Source: Actinomycetes bacterium (lineage in GTDB: Bacteria > Actinomycetota > Actinomycetes > Actinomycetales > Microbacteriaceae). Taken from it: a stretch of 8,088 bases of DNA. Numbering within the stretch: position 1 is the stretch's first letter; each line of letters starts with the position of its first letter. Below the pieces are notes generated by a model, which saw only the letters and a list, made by a program, of their open reading frames with translations, was not told the origin of the DNA and made no database searches. The stretch spans positions 1 to 8,088 of the forward strand of contig JAUHVN010000114.1 of NCBI GenBank assembly GCA_030425055.1, read 5' to 3'. Below are positions 1 through 7,728 of the stretch, in pieces. Made by a program: the position numbers and the translations under genes.

Positions 1-516
1 CCCCGCCTCGACCGCCGGCCGGGTGAGGATGATGCGGCTCACCTCGCGCCGCTGCAGCGCCTGCACCGCCTTCGCCATCGCGAGGTAGGTCTTGCCGGTG
101 CCCGCCGGTCCGATGCCGAAGACGACGGTGTGGTCGTCGATCGCATCGACGTACGCCTTCTGTCCGAGGGTCTTGGGCCGGATCACCTTGCCCCGCGACG
201 ACAGGAGGGCCTCGCCCAGCACCTCGGACGGCCTCGGCGATCCCTCGCTGCGGAGGATGCGGTCCGACGAGGTCACGTCCGCAGGGCCCAGATCGTGGCC
301 GGCCTGTGTCATGGCGAGCAGTTCGTCGACGAGCGCACGTGCACGGCGCACGGCCTCACCCTCGCCGGTGAGGGTGATCTCGTTGCCGCGCACATGGATC
401 TCGACGTCGGGATGCTCGCGCTCGACCACTCGGAGCAGTCGATCCTGCGGGCCCAGCAGCTGCACCATCGCCACGCCGTCGGCGTAGACGCGGTCGACGA
501 CGGGTTCGTCAGCCAC
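1..516 (-). CDS. phoH: PhoH family P-loop ATPase, N-terminal 172 codons (3' end outside window)
   Basis: PhoH-like proteins are cytoplasmic P-loop NTPases, often encoded next to ybeY and linked to RNA handling and ribosome maturation; the exact substrate is not settled. What is visible: an N-terminal PhoH-type domain (about residues 17-70), a linker, then the start of the ATPase core with a clear Walker A, GPAGTGKT, at residues 136-143, followed by the family-typical TRPAVEAG at the window edge. The Walker B and C-terminal part are missing only because the window ends; the reading frame is open to base 1. The GTG start at 514-516 lies inside the last codons of the HIT gene (8-nt overlap with its TGA), which fits translational coupling. 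A later ATG at codon 17 is possible but would cut into the N-terminal domain. It is the fifth gene of the hrcA-led block. In actinobacteria ybeY commonly follows, but it is not visible here. Confidence 0.93.
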   Translation of the reverse strand, partial: MADEPVVDRVYADGVAMVQLLGPQDRLLRVVEREHPDVEIHVRGNEITLTGEGEAVRRARALVDELLAMTQAGHDLGPADVTSSDRILRSEGSPRPSEVLGEALLSSRGKVIRPKTLGQKAYVDAIDDHTVVFGIGPAGTGKTYLAMAKAVQALQRREVSRIILTRPAVEAG

Positions 517-856
517 CGAGCCCCGCTTCGTCGAGCGATCCGGCGAGCACATGGGCGTGCACGTGGAAGACCGTCTGGCCCGCGTTCGCACCCGTGTTGA
601 ACACGAGGCGGAAGTCGCCGTCGGCGTGCTCGCCTGCGAGAGACGATGCCAGACCGACCATCTCGGCGAGCAGCGCGGGATCGTCCGCCGCCAGCTCCAC
701 GACGTTGCGGTACTGCGCAGTCTTGGGGATCACGAGCAGATGCACCGGCGCCTTGGGTGCGATGTCTCGGATCGCGAAGACGTTCTCGGTCTCGGCGAGG
801 ATCTCCGAGGGGATCTCTCCCTGCAGTATTCGCGTGAAGATCGAGGGCTCCGACAT
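509..856 (-). CDS. HIT family (histidine triad, HINT-like) protein
   Basis: Small cytoplasmic nucleotide-binding protein of the HINT/PKCI branch of the HIT superfamily. Members hydrolyse nucleoside phosphoramidates or adenylated conjugates; the physiological substrate here cannot be told from sequence. The 115-residue protein has the N-terminal SIFTRIL and GEIPSEI block, the RDIAPKAPVHLLVIPK strand-turn (about 30-45) and the C-terminal triad HVHAHV with H98, H100 and H102, the last taken as the nucleophile of the family. Length is normal. Two ATGs are two codons apart (862 and 856). I prefer 856 (MSEPSIF) because homologues usually begin like this, and because a TAGACT box ends 7 nt before it; neither ATG has a clear Shine-Dalgarno. 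It sits 24 nt after the rsmE stop, and its TGA overlaps the phoH start by 8 nt, so it is probably co-transcribed with both. Confidence 0.93.
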   Translation of the reverse strand: MSEPSIFTRILQGEIPSEILAETENVFAIRDIAPKAPVHLLVIPKTAQYRNVVELAADDPALLAEMVGLASSLAGEHADGDFRLVFNTGANAGQTVFHVHAHVLAGSLDEAGLGG

Positions 857-880
857 GGGCATCAGTCTACTGAGCCGCGT

Positions 881-1618
881 TCACCAGCGGCCCAGTGCGG
901 CTGCGATGAGGGCGATCGCCGCCGGACCCGCGGTCGAGGTGCGCAGCACGGTGTCGCCCAGCCGCACCGCCGTAGCGCCGGCATCCGTCAGTGCGGCGAG
1001 CTCGTCGGGGCTGAGTCCACCCTCGGGACCGACGACGAGCACGACGTCGCGGGTGTCGCCGTCACGCCACACCTCCGCGCTCAGAGCGGCCTGCGCCGTC
1101 GGTTCGAGGACGAGCATCCGCGTGTCGCCCGCGCGTCGCACCAGGGCTGCGGTCGTCGCGAGTTCCGAGACCTCGGGAACCCGGACGCGCAGCGCCTGCT
1201 TCGACGCCTCGCGCACGATGGTCGCCCACCGCTGCCGGCCCTTGGCCGACTTGGCGGCGTCCCATCGCGACACGCTCCGCGACGCCTGCCACGGGACGAT
1301 CTCGTCGACACCGAGCTCGGTCGCCGCCTGGATCGCCAGTTCGTCGCGGTCGCCCTTCGCCAGGGCCTGCACCAGCACGACGCGCGGCGAAGGGGCCGGT
1401 TCATCGGCGCGACTCACGACGCGCAGCGTCACCGCCTTCGGCTGGGCGTCGACCACCTCCGCCTCGAGCCGCGCGCCGTGTCCGTCACCGACGGAGACCT
1501 GCTCGCCGACCCGCACCCGGCGCACCGCGCTCGCGTGATGCGCCTCGGCCCCGGACAGCACGACCTCGTCGCCGACGCCGGCGTCGCTCGCGTGGTTGAG
1601 CAGGAAGTGCAGCGCCAC
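881..1618 (-). CDS. rsmE: 16S rRNA (uracil(1498)-N(3))-methyltransferase RsmE
   Basis: SAM-dependent SPOUT-class methyltransferase that makes m3U1498 in helix 44 of 16S rRNA, acting on the assembled 30S subunit. The 245-residue product has an N-terminal PUA-like RNA-binding part (about 1-70, with LSGAEAHHASAVRR at 21-34). The trefoil-knot catalytic domain carries KGDRDELAIQAATELGV (88-104), the SAM-loop motif VGPEGGLSPDE (196-206) and the C-terminal knot motif LGDTVLRTSTAGPAA (220-234). Length and motif order are those of the family. The start is a GTG at 1616-1618, one base after the dnaJ stop (TGA C GTG); there is no separate ribosome binding site, so translation probably continues by re-initiation. 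This is the third gene of the hrcA-led block, which would place an rRNA modification enzyme under the same heat-shock promoter as DnaJ. Confidence 0.95.
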   Translation of the reverse strand: MALHFLLNHASDAGVGDEVVLSGAEAHHASAVRRVRVGEQVSVGDGHGARLEAEVVDAQPKAVTLRVVSRADEPAPSPRVVLVQALAKGDRDELAIQAATELGVDEIVPWQASRSVSRWDAAKSAKGRQRWATIVREASKQALRVRVPEVSELATTAALVRRAGDTRMLVLEPTAQAALSAEVWRDGDTRDVVLVVGPEGGLSPDELAALTDAGATAVRLGDTVLRTSTAGPAAIALIAAALGRW

Positions 1619-1619
1619 G

Positions 1620-2729
1620 TCAGCTGTTCCGGAACCGATCGCGCAGCTTGGCGAACAGACCCTGGTGGAATTCGGCGAGACGGGGACCCGGTGCCTTCGT
1701 GCGACGTGCGAACTCCTCGATCAGGGCACGATCCTTGCCGTCGAGGCGCGTGGGGGTCACGACGTGCACGCCGACCCGCAGGTCTCCGCGCTGCGAGCCG
1801 CGCAACGGGGTGATTCCCCGGCCCTTGATGGTGAGCACATCACCCGACTGCACGCCGGGCCGCAGCTCGAGGTCGACCGGACCGTCGAGCGCCTCGACGG
1901 TCGTCGTGGTGCCGAGGATCGCATCGGGCATCGACACCTCGACCGTCGCGAGCAGGTCGTCGCCGTCGCGGCTGAACACGTCGTGCGGCGACACGGTGAC
2001 CTCGATGTAAAGGTCACCGTTGGGGCCGCCCGCGGGCCCGACCTCGCCCGAGCCGGGCAACTGCAGACGCAGACCCGTCTCGACGCCGGCGGGGATGTCG
2101 AGCGAAACGGTCCGGCGCGCGCGCACGCGACCCTGGCCCTGGCATGTCGCGCACGGGTACGGGATCGTCGTCCCGTAACCCTGGCACACGGTGCACGGCT
2201 GGCTCGTGACGACATTGCCCAGCAGGCTGCGCACCTGACGCTGCACGTGCCCGGTGCCGTGGCAGATGTCGCAGGTGACGGGCGTCGTGCCCGGCTGGCA
2301 GCAGGATCCGTCGCACGTCTCGCACAGCACGGCGGTGTCGACCTCGATGTCGCGGTGGACGCCGAAGACGACGTCGCGCAACTCGAGGGTGACGCGCACC
2401 AGCGCGTCCTGGCCGCGCTCGCGTCGCGAGCGCGGCCGCGCGCCGCGACCGGCGTTGGCCGAGCCGAAGAACGTCTCGAAGATGTCGCCGAATCCGCCGA
2501 ATCCGGCGCCGCCGAACGCCGACGAGTCGCCGCCCCGGTCGTACCGCGCGCGCTGGTCGGGATCGCTGAGCACGTCGTACGCGTGCGTGACGAGCTTGAA
2601 CCGTTCGGACGCGTCCTCGCCGGGGTTCACGTCGGGGTGGAGCTCACGAGCGAGTCGGCGGTATGCCTTCTTGATCTCGTCGGTCGACGCATCGCGTGAC
2701 ACTCCCAGCACCTCGTAGTGGTCAGCCAC
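1620..2729 (-). CDS. dnaJ: Chaperone DnaJ (Hsp40), hrcA-linked actinobacterial type (DnaJ2)
   Basis: Co-chaperone that stimulates the DnaK ATPase and delivers unfolded clients. The 369-residue protein has a complete J domain (1-66) with HPD at 31-33, a short Gly/Phe region (68-95), a zinc domain (about 136-200), and C-terminal client-binding domains with DIPAGVETGLRLQLPGSGE (211-229). The zinc pairs are C136/C139, C153/C156, C179/C182 and C193/C196, so all eight ligands are present. Oddity: the first repeat reads CETCDGSCC rather than CxxCxGSG, giving extra cysteines C143 and C144 and losing one glycine. The GTG start at 2727-2729 is fixed by AGGAAGG (2741-2735) five bases upstream and by the conserved HYEVLGV opening. 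Its short G/F region and place behind hrcA, away from any dnaK-grpE genes, match the second DnaJ of actinobacteria. It is 51 nt after hrcA and one base before rsmE. Confidence 0.96.
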   Translation of the reverse strand: MADHYEVLGVSRDASTDEIKKAYRRLARELHPDVNPGEDASERFKLVTHAYDVLSDPDQRARYDRGGDSSAFGGAGFGGFGDIFETFFGSANAGRGARPRSRRERGQDALVRVTLELRDVVFGVHRDIEVDTAVLCETCDGSCCQPGTTPVTCDICHGTGHVQRQVRSLLGNVVTSQPCTVCQGYGTTIPYPCATCQGQGRVRARRTVSLDIPAGVETGLRLQLPGSGEVGPAGGPNGDLYIEVTVSPHDVFSRDGDDLLATVEVSMPDAILGTTTTVEALDGPVDLELRPGVQSGDVLTIKGRGITPLRGSQRGDLRVGVHVVTPTRLDGKDRALIEEFARRTKAPGPRLAEFHQGLFAKLRDRFRNS

Positions 2730-2734
2730 AGTCG

Positions 2735-2741
2735 CCTTCCT
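2735..2741 (-). promoter_or_regulatory. Ribosome binding site of dnaJ
   Basis: AGGAAGG on the minus strand, with 5 nt to the GTG start codon of dnaJ. It decides the GTG at 2727-2729 as the start. The base of a small hairpin lies one nucleotide upstream. Confidence 0.75.
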
Positions 2742-2742
2742 G

Positions 2743-2756
2743 CCCGCCTCGGCGGG
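2743..2756 (-). other. Intercistronic hairpin beside the dnaJ ribosome binding site
   Basis: In the 51-nt hrcA-dnaJ gap the minus strand reads CCCGC-CGAG-GCGGG, a perfect 5-bp all-G/C stem with a 4-nt loop (closing to 6 bp with a 2-nt loop). No run of T follows, so it is not an ordinary intrinsic terminator. It ends one base before the dnaJ AGGAAGG. It could affect ribosome access, mark an mRNA processing or stability site between hrcA and dnaJ, or be chance in high-GC DNA. The structure is read directly; any function is a guess. Confidence 0.4.
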
Positions 2757-2780
2757 GATCGTGATGGATGGAGGGGCGGC

Positions 2781-3821
2781 TCAGCGGCCGCTCTCGTCTT
2801 CTTCGAGCAGTCGCGTCAGGTACCGCGCCACGGCGCGGACCGACGCGAGGTTGGTCGGGTAGTCCATGCGCGTCGGGCCGAGCACGCCGACGCGCGCGCG
2901 CGATCCGGTCGCGTCGTAGTCGCTGATGACGACGGATGCCTCGGAGAGCCCGAACGGCTCGTTCTCGCGACCGATGCTGGCCGCGAGGCCCTGGTCGTCC
3001 GCGACCATCTCGCTCATGAGCCGCAGGATGGTCACCTGCTCCTCGATGGCCTCGAGCAGCGGATAGATGCTGCCTCGGAAGTCGTTCTCGCGCCGCGCGA
3101 GGTTCGCCGTACCCGCCATCACCATGCGGTCCTGACGGAACTCCTCCAGCTCCTCGGCGACGACCCGCACGATCTCGCTGGTCGCCACGACGCGATCGGT
3201 CGGCGCCAGAGCAGGATCGTCGAGCCGCGCGGCGATCCGCTTCAGACCGTCACGGACGGGGCGCCCCACCAGCAGTGAACCGATCTCGGCCCGGATGAGG
3301 GCGACTTCGTCCTCTTCGAAGTCGACGCGCGTGGCTGCGATGCGCTGCGAGACGCGGCCGGTGTCGGTGACGACGATCACGAGCATGCGTCCGCCGCCGA
3401 GCTGCACGAGCTCGACGTGCGAGACCATCGCCCGAGCGAACGACGGGTACTGCACGATCGCGACCTGGCCGGTCAGCTGGGTCAGCGCGCGGACCGTGCG
3501 GGCGAGGACGTCGTCGAGGTCGCCGGGCGCCTCGAGGAAGGAGGCGATCCCGGAGCGCTGCGCAGGGGTCAGCGGACGCAGTTCGGCGAGGTGGTCGACG
3601 AAGACGCGGTAGCCCTTGTCGGTGGGGACCCGCCCCGACGAGGTGTGCGGCGCGGCGATCAGGTCCTCGTCCTCGAGCATCGCCATGTCGTTGCGGATCG
3701 TCGCGGCCGAGACTCCGAACGAGTGCCGCTCGACGATCGCCTTGCTGCCGACCGGTTCGCGGGTGTCGACGTAGTCCTCGACGATGGCGCGCAGAACCTG
3801 CAGAGCCCTCTCGCTGACCAT
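2781..3821 (-). CDS. hrcA: Heat-inducible transcriptional repressor HrcA
   Basis: Repressor of class I heat-shock genes; it binds CIRCE inverted repeats and in many bacteria needs GroEL to stay active. The 346-residue protein begins with a winged-helix DNA-binding domain (about 1-76): REPVGSKAI (21-29), GVSAATIRNDMAMLEDEDLI (36-55) and SSGRVPTDKGYRVFVD (61-76), all typical. The GAF-like middle and C-terminal regions follow, ending with GVLGPTRMDYP (312-322). The frame stays open far upstream, but the true start is the ATG at 3819-3821, because AGGAGG (3834-3829) lies 7 nt before it and homologues start here. A CIRCE element lies 18 nt before the start codon, so autoregulation is very likely. 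It is the first gene of the hrcA-dnaJ-rsmE-HIT-phoH block, 80 nt after hemW. Confidence 0.96.
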   Translation of the reverse strand: MVSERALQVLRAIVEDYVDTREPVGSKAIVERHSFGVSAATIRNDMAMLEDEDLIAAPHTSSGRVPTDKGYRVFVDHLAELRPLTPAQRSGIASFLEAPGDLDDVLARTVRALTQLTGQVAIVQYPSFARAMVSHVELVQLGGGRMLVIVVTDTGRVSQRIAATRVDFEEDEVALIRAEIGSLLVGRPVRDGLKRIAARLDDPALAPTDRVVATSEIVRVVAEELEEFRQDRMVMAGTANLARRENDFRGSIYPLLEAIEEQVTILRLMSEMVADDQGLAASIGRENEPFGLSEASVVISDYDATGSRARVGVLGPTRMDYPTNLASVRAVARYLTRLLEEDESGR

Positions 3822-3828
3822 GCGCCCT

Positions 3829-3834
3829 CCTCCT
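3829..3834 (-). promoter_or_regulatory. Ribosome binding site of hrcA
   Basis: AGGAGG on the minus strand (part of AGGAGGAGGG), 7 nt before the ATG at 3821. It is the strongest Shine-Dalgarno in the window. It selects this ATG over upstream in-frame codons that would extend the frame through the CIRCE operator. Confidence 0.85.
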
Positions 3835-3839
3835 GCGTC

Positions 3840-3864
3840 TGGCACTCGCACGGATAGAGTGCCA
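3840..3864 (-). promoter_or_regulatory. CIRCE operator (HrcA binding site)
   Basis: The minus strand carries TTGGCACTC-N9-GAGTGCCAG. The inner 8 bp of each arm (TGGCACTC / GAGTGCCA) are perfectly complementary and the spacer is exactly 9 nt. The classical CIRCE consensus is TTAGCACTC-N9-GAGTGCTAA; here the third position of each arm is changed in a matched way (A to G, T to C), so symmetry is kept. It sits between the -10 box and the hrcA ribosome binding site, so bound HrcA would cover the expected transcription start. No second CIRCE was noticed elsewhere in the window. Confidence 0.93.
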
Positions 3865-3870
3865 ATTCTA
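3865..3870 (-). promoter_or_regulatory. -10 box of the hrcA operon promoter
   Basis: TAGAAT on the minus strand, one mismatch from TATAAT, directly abutting CIRCE (TAGAATTGGCACTC). A start about 7 nt downstream would fall near 3858, inside the operator, giving a leader of roughly 37 nt. No good TTGACA-like -35 is visible at 16-18 nt spacing, which is common in high-GC actinobacteria. The promoter would drive hrcA and probably dnaJ, rsmE, the HIT gene and phoH. Confidence 0.7.
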
Positions 3871-3901
3871 CCCGATGCGCCCGACGGCGTGCCGGTGCGA
3901 C

Positions 3902-5119
3902 TCAGTCCGTGAGTGCGCGGACGACGGCATCCGCGAGCAATCGCCCGCGGCGGGTCAGCACGACGCGCCCCCGGATCGCGCCGGCGCCGTCGATGAGCCC
4001 GTCGGCCACGAGCGCGGCCACCGCATGACGGCCCTCCGGACGCAGGTCCGAGACGGCCAGTCCCTCGCGGATGCGGGAGCGCAGCAGAACACGCTCGAGC
4101 TCGGTGGACGCGGCGTCCGGTCGCTCGCGTCCGGCGGCCGGAGACTCGCCCGCGACGAGCCGCTGGGCATAGGCGGCGGGATGCTTGACGTTCCACCAGC
4201 GCACGCCCGCGACATGGCTGTGCGCGCCGGGTCCGAAGCCCCACCAGTCCTGGCCCGTCCAGTACGCGAGATTGTGGCGCGATCGGTGCGCGTCGTCGCG
4301 GGCCCAGTTCGACACCTCGTACCACCCCAGGCCCGCCGCGAGCAGAGCGTCGTCGGCGAGCTCGTACATGTCGGCCTGCGCGTCGTCGTCGGGCGCGGGC
4401 AGCTCACCGCGGCGGATGCGCCGCGCCAGTTGCGTCCCGTCCTCGATGATCAGCGCGTACGCCGACACGTGGTCGGGTTCGAGCGCGATCGCGGCGTCGA
4501 CCGACCGCCGCCAGTCGTCGAGCGACTCCCCCGGCGTCCCGTAGATGAGGTCGACGCTGACCTGCAGACCCGCGGACCGGGCGGCCGCCACCGCGCTTCG
4601 CACGTTGTCGGGGTCGTGCGTGCGGTCGAGCGTGGCGAGAACGGCGGGGACGGCGGACTGCATGCCCACCGACATGCGCGTCGCGCCCGCTTCGGCGAGT
4701 CGGTCGGCGACGGCGGCGTCGACCGTGTCGGGGTTCGCCTCGACGGTGACCTCGGCGCCGTCGGCGATGCCGAACGCGCCGCGGACCGCGTTGAGCATCA
4801 CCGCGAGGTCCGAGGCGGGGAGGAGCGTCGGCGTTCCCCCGCCGAAGAACACCGTGGATGCCGGTCGCAGGGCGCCGCGCTCCGCCAGCACGCGGCGGGC
4901 GATCGCGACCTCGCGCACGAGCGTCTCGGCGTAATCCTCGCGCCGCGCTCCCCGCAGTTCGGTGGCCGTGTACGTGTTGAAATCGCAGTAGCCGCACCGC
5001 ACGGTGCAGAACGGAACATGCAGGTAGACCCCGAAGTCGGCGTCGTCGTCGATCGTCACGTCGACGGGCAGCGCACCGTCGGACGGAGCGGGATCGCCCA
5101 GCGGCAAGGGTCCGCCCAC
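3902..5119 (-). CDS. hemW: Radical SAM heme chaperone HemW (coproporphyrinogen III oxidase-like)
   Basis: Radical-SAM protein related to oxygen-independent coproporphyrinogen oxidase HemN but acting as a heme-binding chaperone that hands heme to respiratory enzymes. The 405-residue product has the 4Fe-4S cluster motif C38xxxC42xxC45 in VPFCTVRCGYCDF. The next two residues are D-F, so the fourth cysteine of true HemN (CxC) is absent, as expected for HemW. Further marks are FFGGGTPTLL (91-100), VEANPDT (126-132), SVGMQS (150-155), DLIYGTPGE (190-198), and the HemW-type RHNLAYW (281-287) and GFGPGAHSH (294-302). The GTG start at 5117-5119 lies one base after the DUF1990 stop (TGA C GTG). The conserved N-terminal LPLGDPAPSDGALP block, typical of actinobacterial homologues, supports it over a later GTG at codon 21. 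Third gene of the lepA block. Often mis-annotated as hemN. Confidence 0.95.
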   Translation of the reverse strand: MGGPLPLGDPAPSDGALPVDVTIDDDADFGVYLHVPFCTVRCGYCDFNTYTATELRGARREDYAETLVREVAIARRVLAERGALRPASTVFFGGGTPTLLPASDLAVMLNAVRGAFGIADGAEVTVEANPDTVDAAVADRLAEAGATRMSVGMQSAVPAVLATLDRTHDPDNVRSAVAAARSAGLQVSVDLIYGTPGESLDDWRRSVDAAIALEPDHVSAYALIIEDGTQLARRIRRGELPAPDDDAQADMYELADDALLAAGLGWYEVSNWARDDAHRSRHNLAYWTGQDWWGFGPGAHSHVAGVRWWNVKHPAAYAQRLVAGESPAAGRERPDAASTELERVLLRSRIREGLAVSDLRPEGRHAVAALVADGLIDGAGAIRGRVVLTRRGRLLADAVVRALTD

Positions 5120-5120
5120 G

Positions 5121-5771
5121 TCAGGACGGAGTCGAGTAGAGCGGTGAGACGGCTCGCAGGTACCGCGTGAACAGTTCCTTCCGTCGCCGGCGGATCAATG
5201 CGGGCAGCATCCGGTACAGCGCGGACGACGGTGCATCGAACGCACGCACCGTGAACCAGACCTCGTCGGAGTCGGTCCAGTCGACCATGAACGACTCCTC
5301 GCCGCTGACGACCGAACCCGACACGGTGCCGAGCGCGAATCCGACCCGGCGTGGCTCCTCGACCGCGAGGATGACGCGCAGGTCGGCGTCGGCGCGCATG
5401 CCGGCGACTCGGCCGGCCACGTGCAGCGACGTTCCCGCGCCGACGTACGGTGTGCCGTCGGCGTCGTAGCGCAGATCCTCGTCGACGCGGCTCGGCGCGA
5501 TCGGCTTGCCCTCGGCGTCGAAGCTGACGCCCGAGTACATGGGACCGGACGCCGGCGTGACCTCGCTCAATTCCAGCCCGGCACCGCGCAGGGGCGCCCA
5601 CGACAGCAGTGCATCGGCCGCGGACTGGAATCTCGCATCGCCGCTGCCGATGCGCCACGAGTCCTCTGCCGGGATGCTCTTCTCCGGCGGGTACTGCATC
5701 AGATCGGGCGCCTGCGTGGCGCCGACCGCCGCATAGTCGACGGTGCCGTCCTTGAAGGTGCCGCGACGCAT
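5121..5771 (-). CDS. DUF1990 family protein, function unknown
   Basis: 216 residues, no signal peptide and no convincing membrane segment, so probably cytoplasmic. I assign DUF1990 from the pattern YAAVGAT near the N-terminus (13-19), RIGSGDARFQSAADALLSW (40-58), the late block GFALGTVSGSVVSGEESF (144-161) and VWFTVRAFDAP (171-181) before a basic C-terminal helix. The biochemical role of this family is not known to me. The usual late block, as I remember it, has a His-Pro in GHPExGEE; here it is SVVSGEE, with GEE kept. Start: ATG at 5769-5771, with TAGG overlapping the lepA stop at 9 nt spacing; a GTG two codons upstream (5777) is the alternative but would leave only 3 nt. It is 10 nt after lepA and one base before hemW, so it is almost surely in the same transcript. 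Confidence 0.85.
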   Translation of the reverse strand: MRRGTFKDGTVDYAAVGATQAPDLMQYPPEKSIPAEDSWRIGSGDARFQSAADALLSWAPLRGAGLELSEVTPASGPMYSGVSFDAEGKPIAPSRVDEDLRYDADGTPYVGAGTSLHVAGRVAGMRADADLRVILAVEEPRRVGFALGTVSGSVVSGEESFMVDWTDSDEVWFTVRAFDAPSSALYRMLPALIRRRRKELFTRYLRAVSPLYSTPS

Positions 5772-5781
5772 GATCACCAGC

Positions 5782-7632
<1,851 letters not shown>

Positions 7633-7641
7633 GTCCGCAGA

Positions 7642-7647
7642 AGTCTA
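7642..7647 (-). promoter_or_regulatory. Candidate -10 box of lepA
   Basis: TAGACT on the minus strand, 9 nt before the lepA ATG. A start about 7 nt downstream would leave only 2-4 leader bases, in keeping with the missing Shine-Dalgarno. No clear -35 at the usual distance; TTGACC is nearby but only 6 nt upstream. This is a weak, positional call. Confidence 0.35.
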
Positions 7648-7656
7648 CCGGCCGGT
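7647..7656. repeat. 10-bp palindrome in the lepA-hydrolase intergenic region
   Basis: ACCGGCCGGT is a perfect 10-bp palindrome overlapping the upstream edge of the candidate lepA -10 box. A second inverted repeat, CGCCCG-CCGA-CGGGCG, lies at 7677-7692. Either could be an operator or chance in GC-rich DNA. Confidence 0.3.
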
Positions 7657-7716
7657 CAACACCGAACCTGTGCGGACGCCCGCCGACGGGCGCGGCTCTG
7701 CGCAGCGTCCAGACCC

Positions 7717-7722
7717 TAGGCT
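7717..7722 (+). promoter_or_regulatory. -10 box of a probable leaderless promoter for the alpha/beta hydrolase
   Basis: TAGGCT fits the TA-N3-T pattern of actinobacterial -10 boxes and ends 6 nt before the hydrolase ATG at 7729. At this spacing transcription would start at or next to the A of ATG. There is no Shine-Dalgarno before that ATG, as expected for a leaderless mRNA. The -35 region shows no clear match. Confidence 0.5.
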
Positions 7723-7728
7723 GTGCGC

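Noticed and set aside
551..1813. 420-codon plus-strand open frame opposite rsmE and the HIT gene
   Set aside because: Composition is Arg/Gly/His-rich with no recognisable domain. It lies opposite clear conserved genes and is a normal by-product of GC-rich third positions.
1596..2699. 367-codon plus-strand open frame opposite dnaJ
   Set aside because: A mirror of the dnaJ codon pattern with no known motif and no promoter or ribosome binding site.
2891..2902. (CG)6 alternating tract inside hrcA, potentially Z-DNA forming
   Set aside because: It encodes Arg-Ala-Arg in frame, is only 12 bp long, and is expected in DNA of this composition.
3822..3901. Possible terminator after hemW
   Set aside because: I found no stem followed by a T run in this gap. 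The only strong inverted repeat is CIRCE, whose arms and 9-nt spacer fit an operator.
3822..4325. Upstream extension of hrcA to a 514-codon frame
   Set aside because: The extension crosses the promoter, CIRCE and hemW and has no conserved sequence. The ATG at 3821 has a strong AGGAGG at the right distance.
3875..5170. 431-codon plus-strand open frame opposite hemW
   Set aside because: It is antisense to a full-length HemW with all motifs, has low-complexity Arg/Val/Gly-rich sequence, no ribosome binding site, and runs across the DUF1990 junction.
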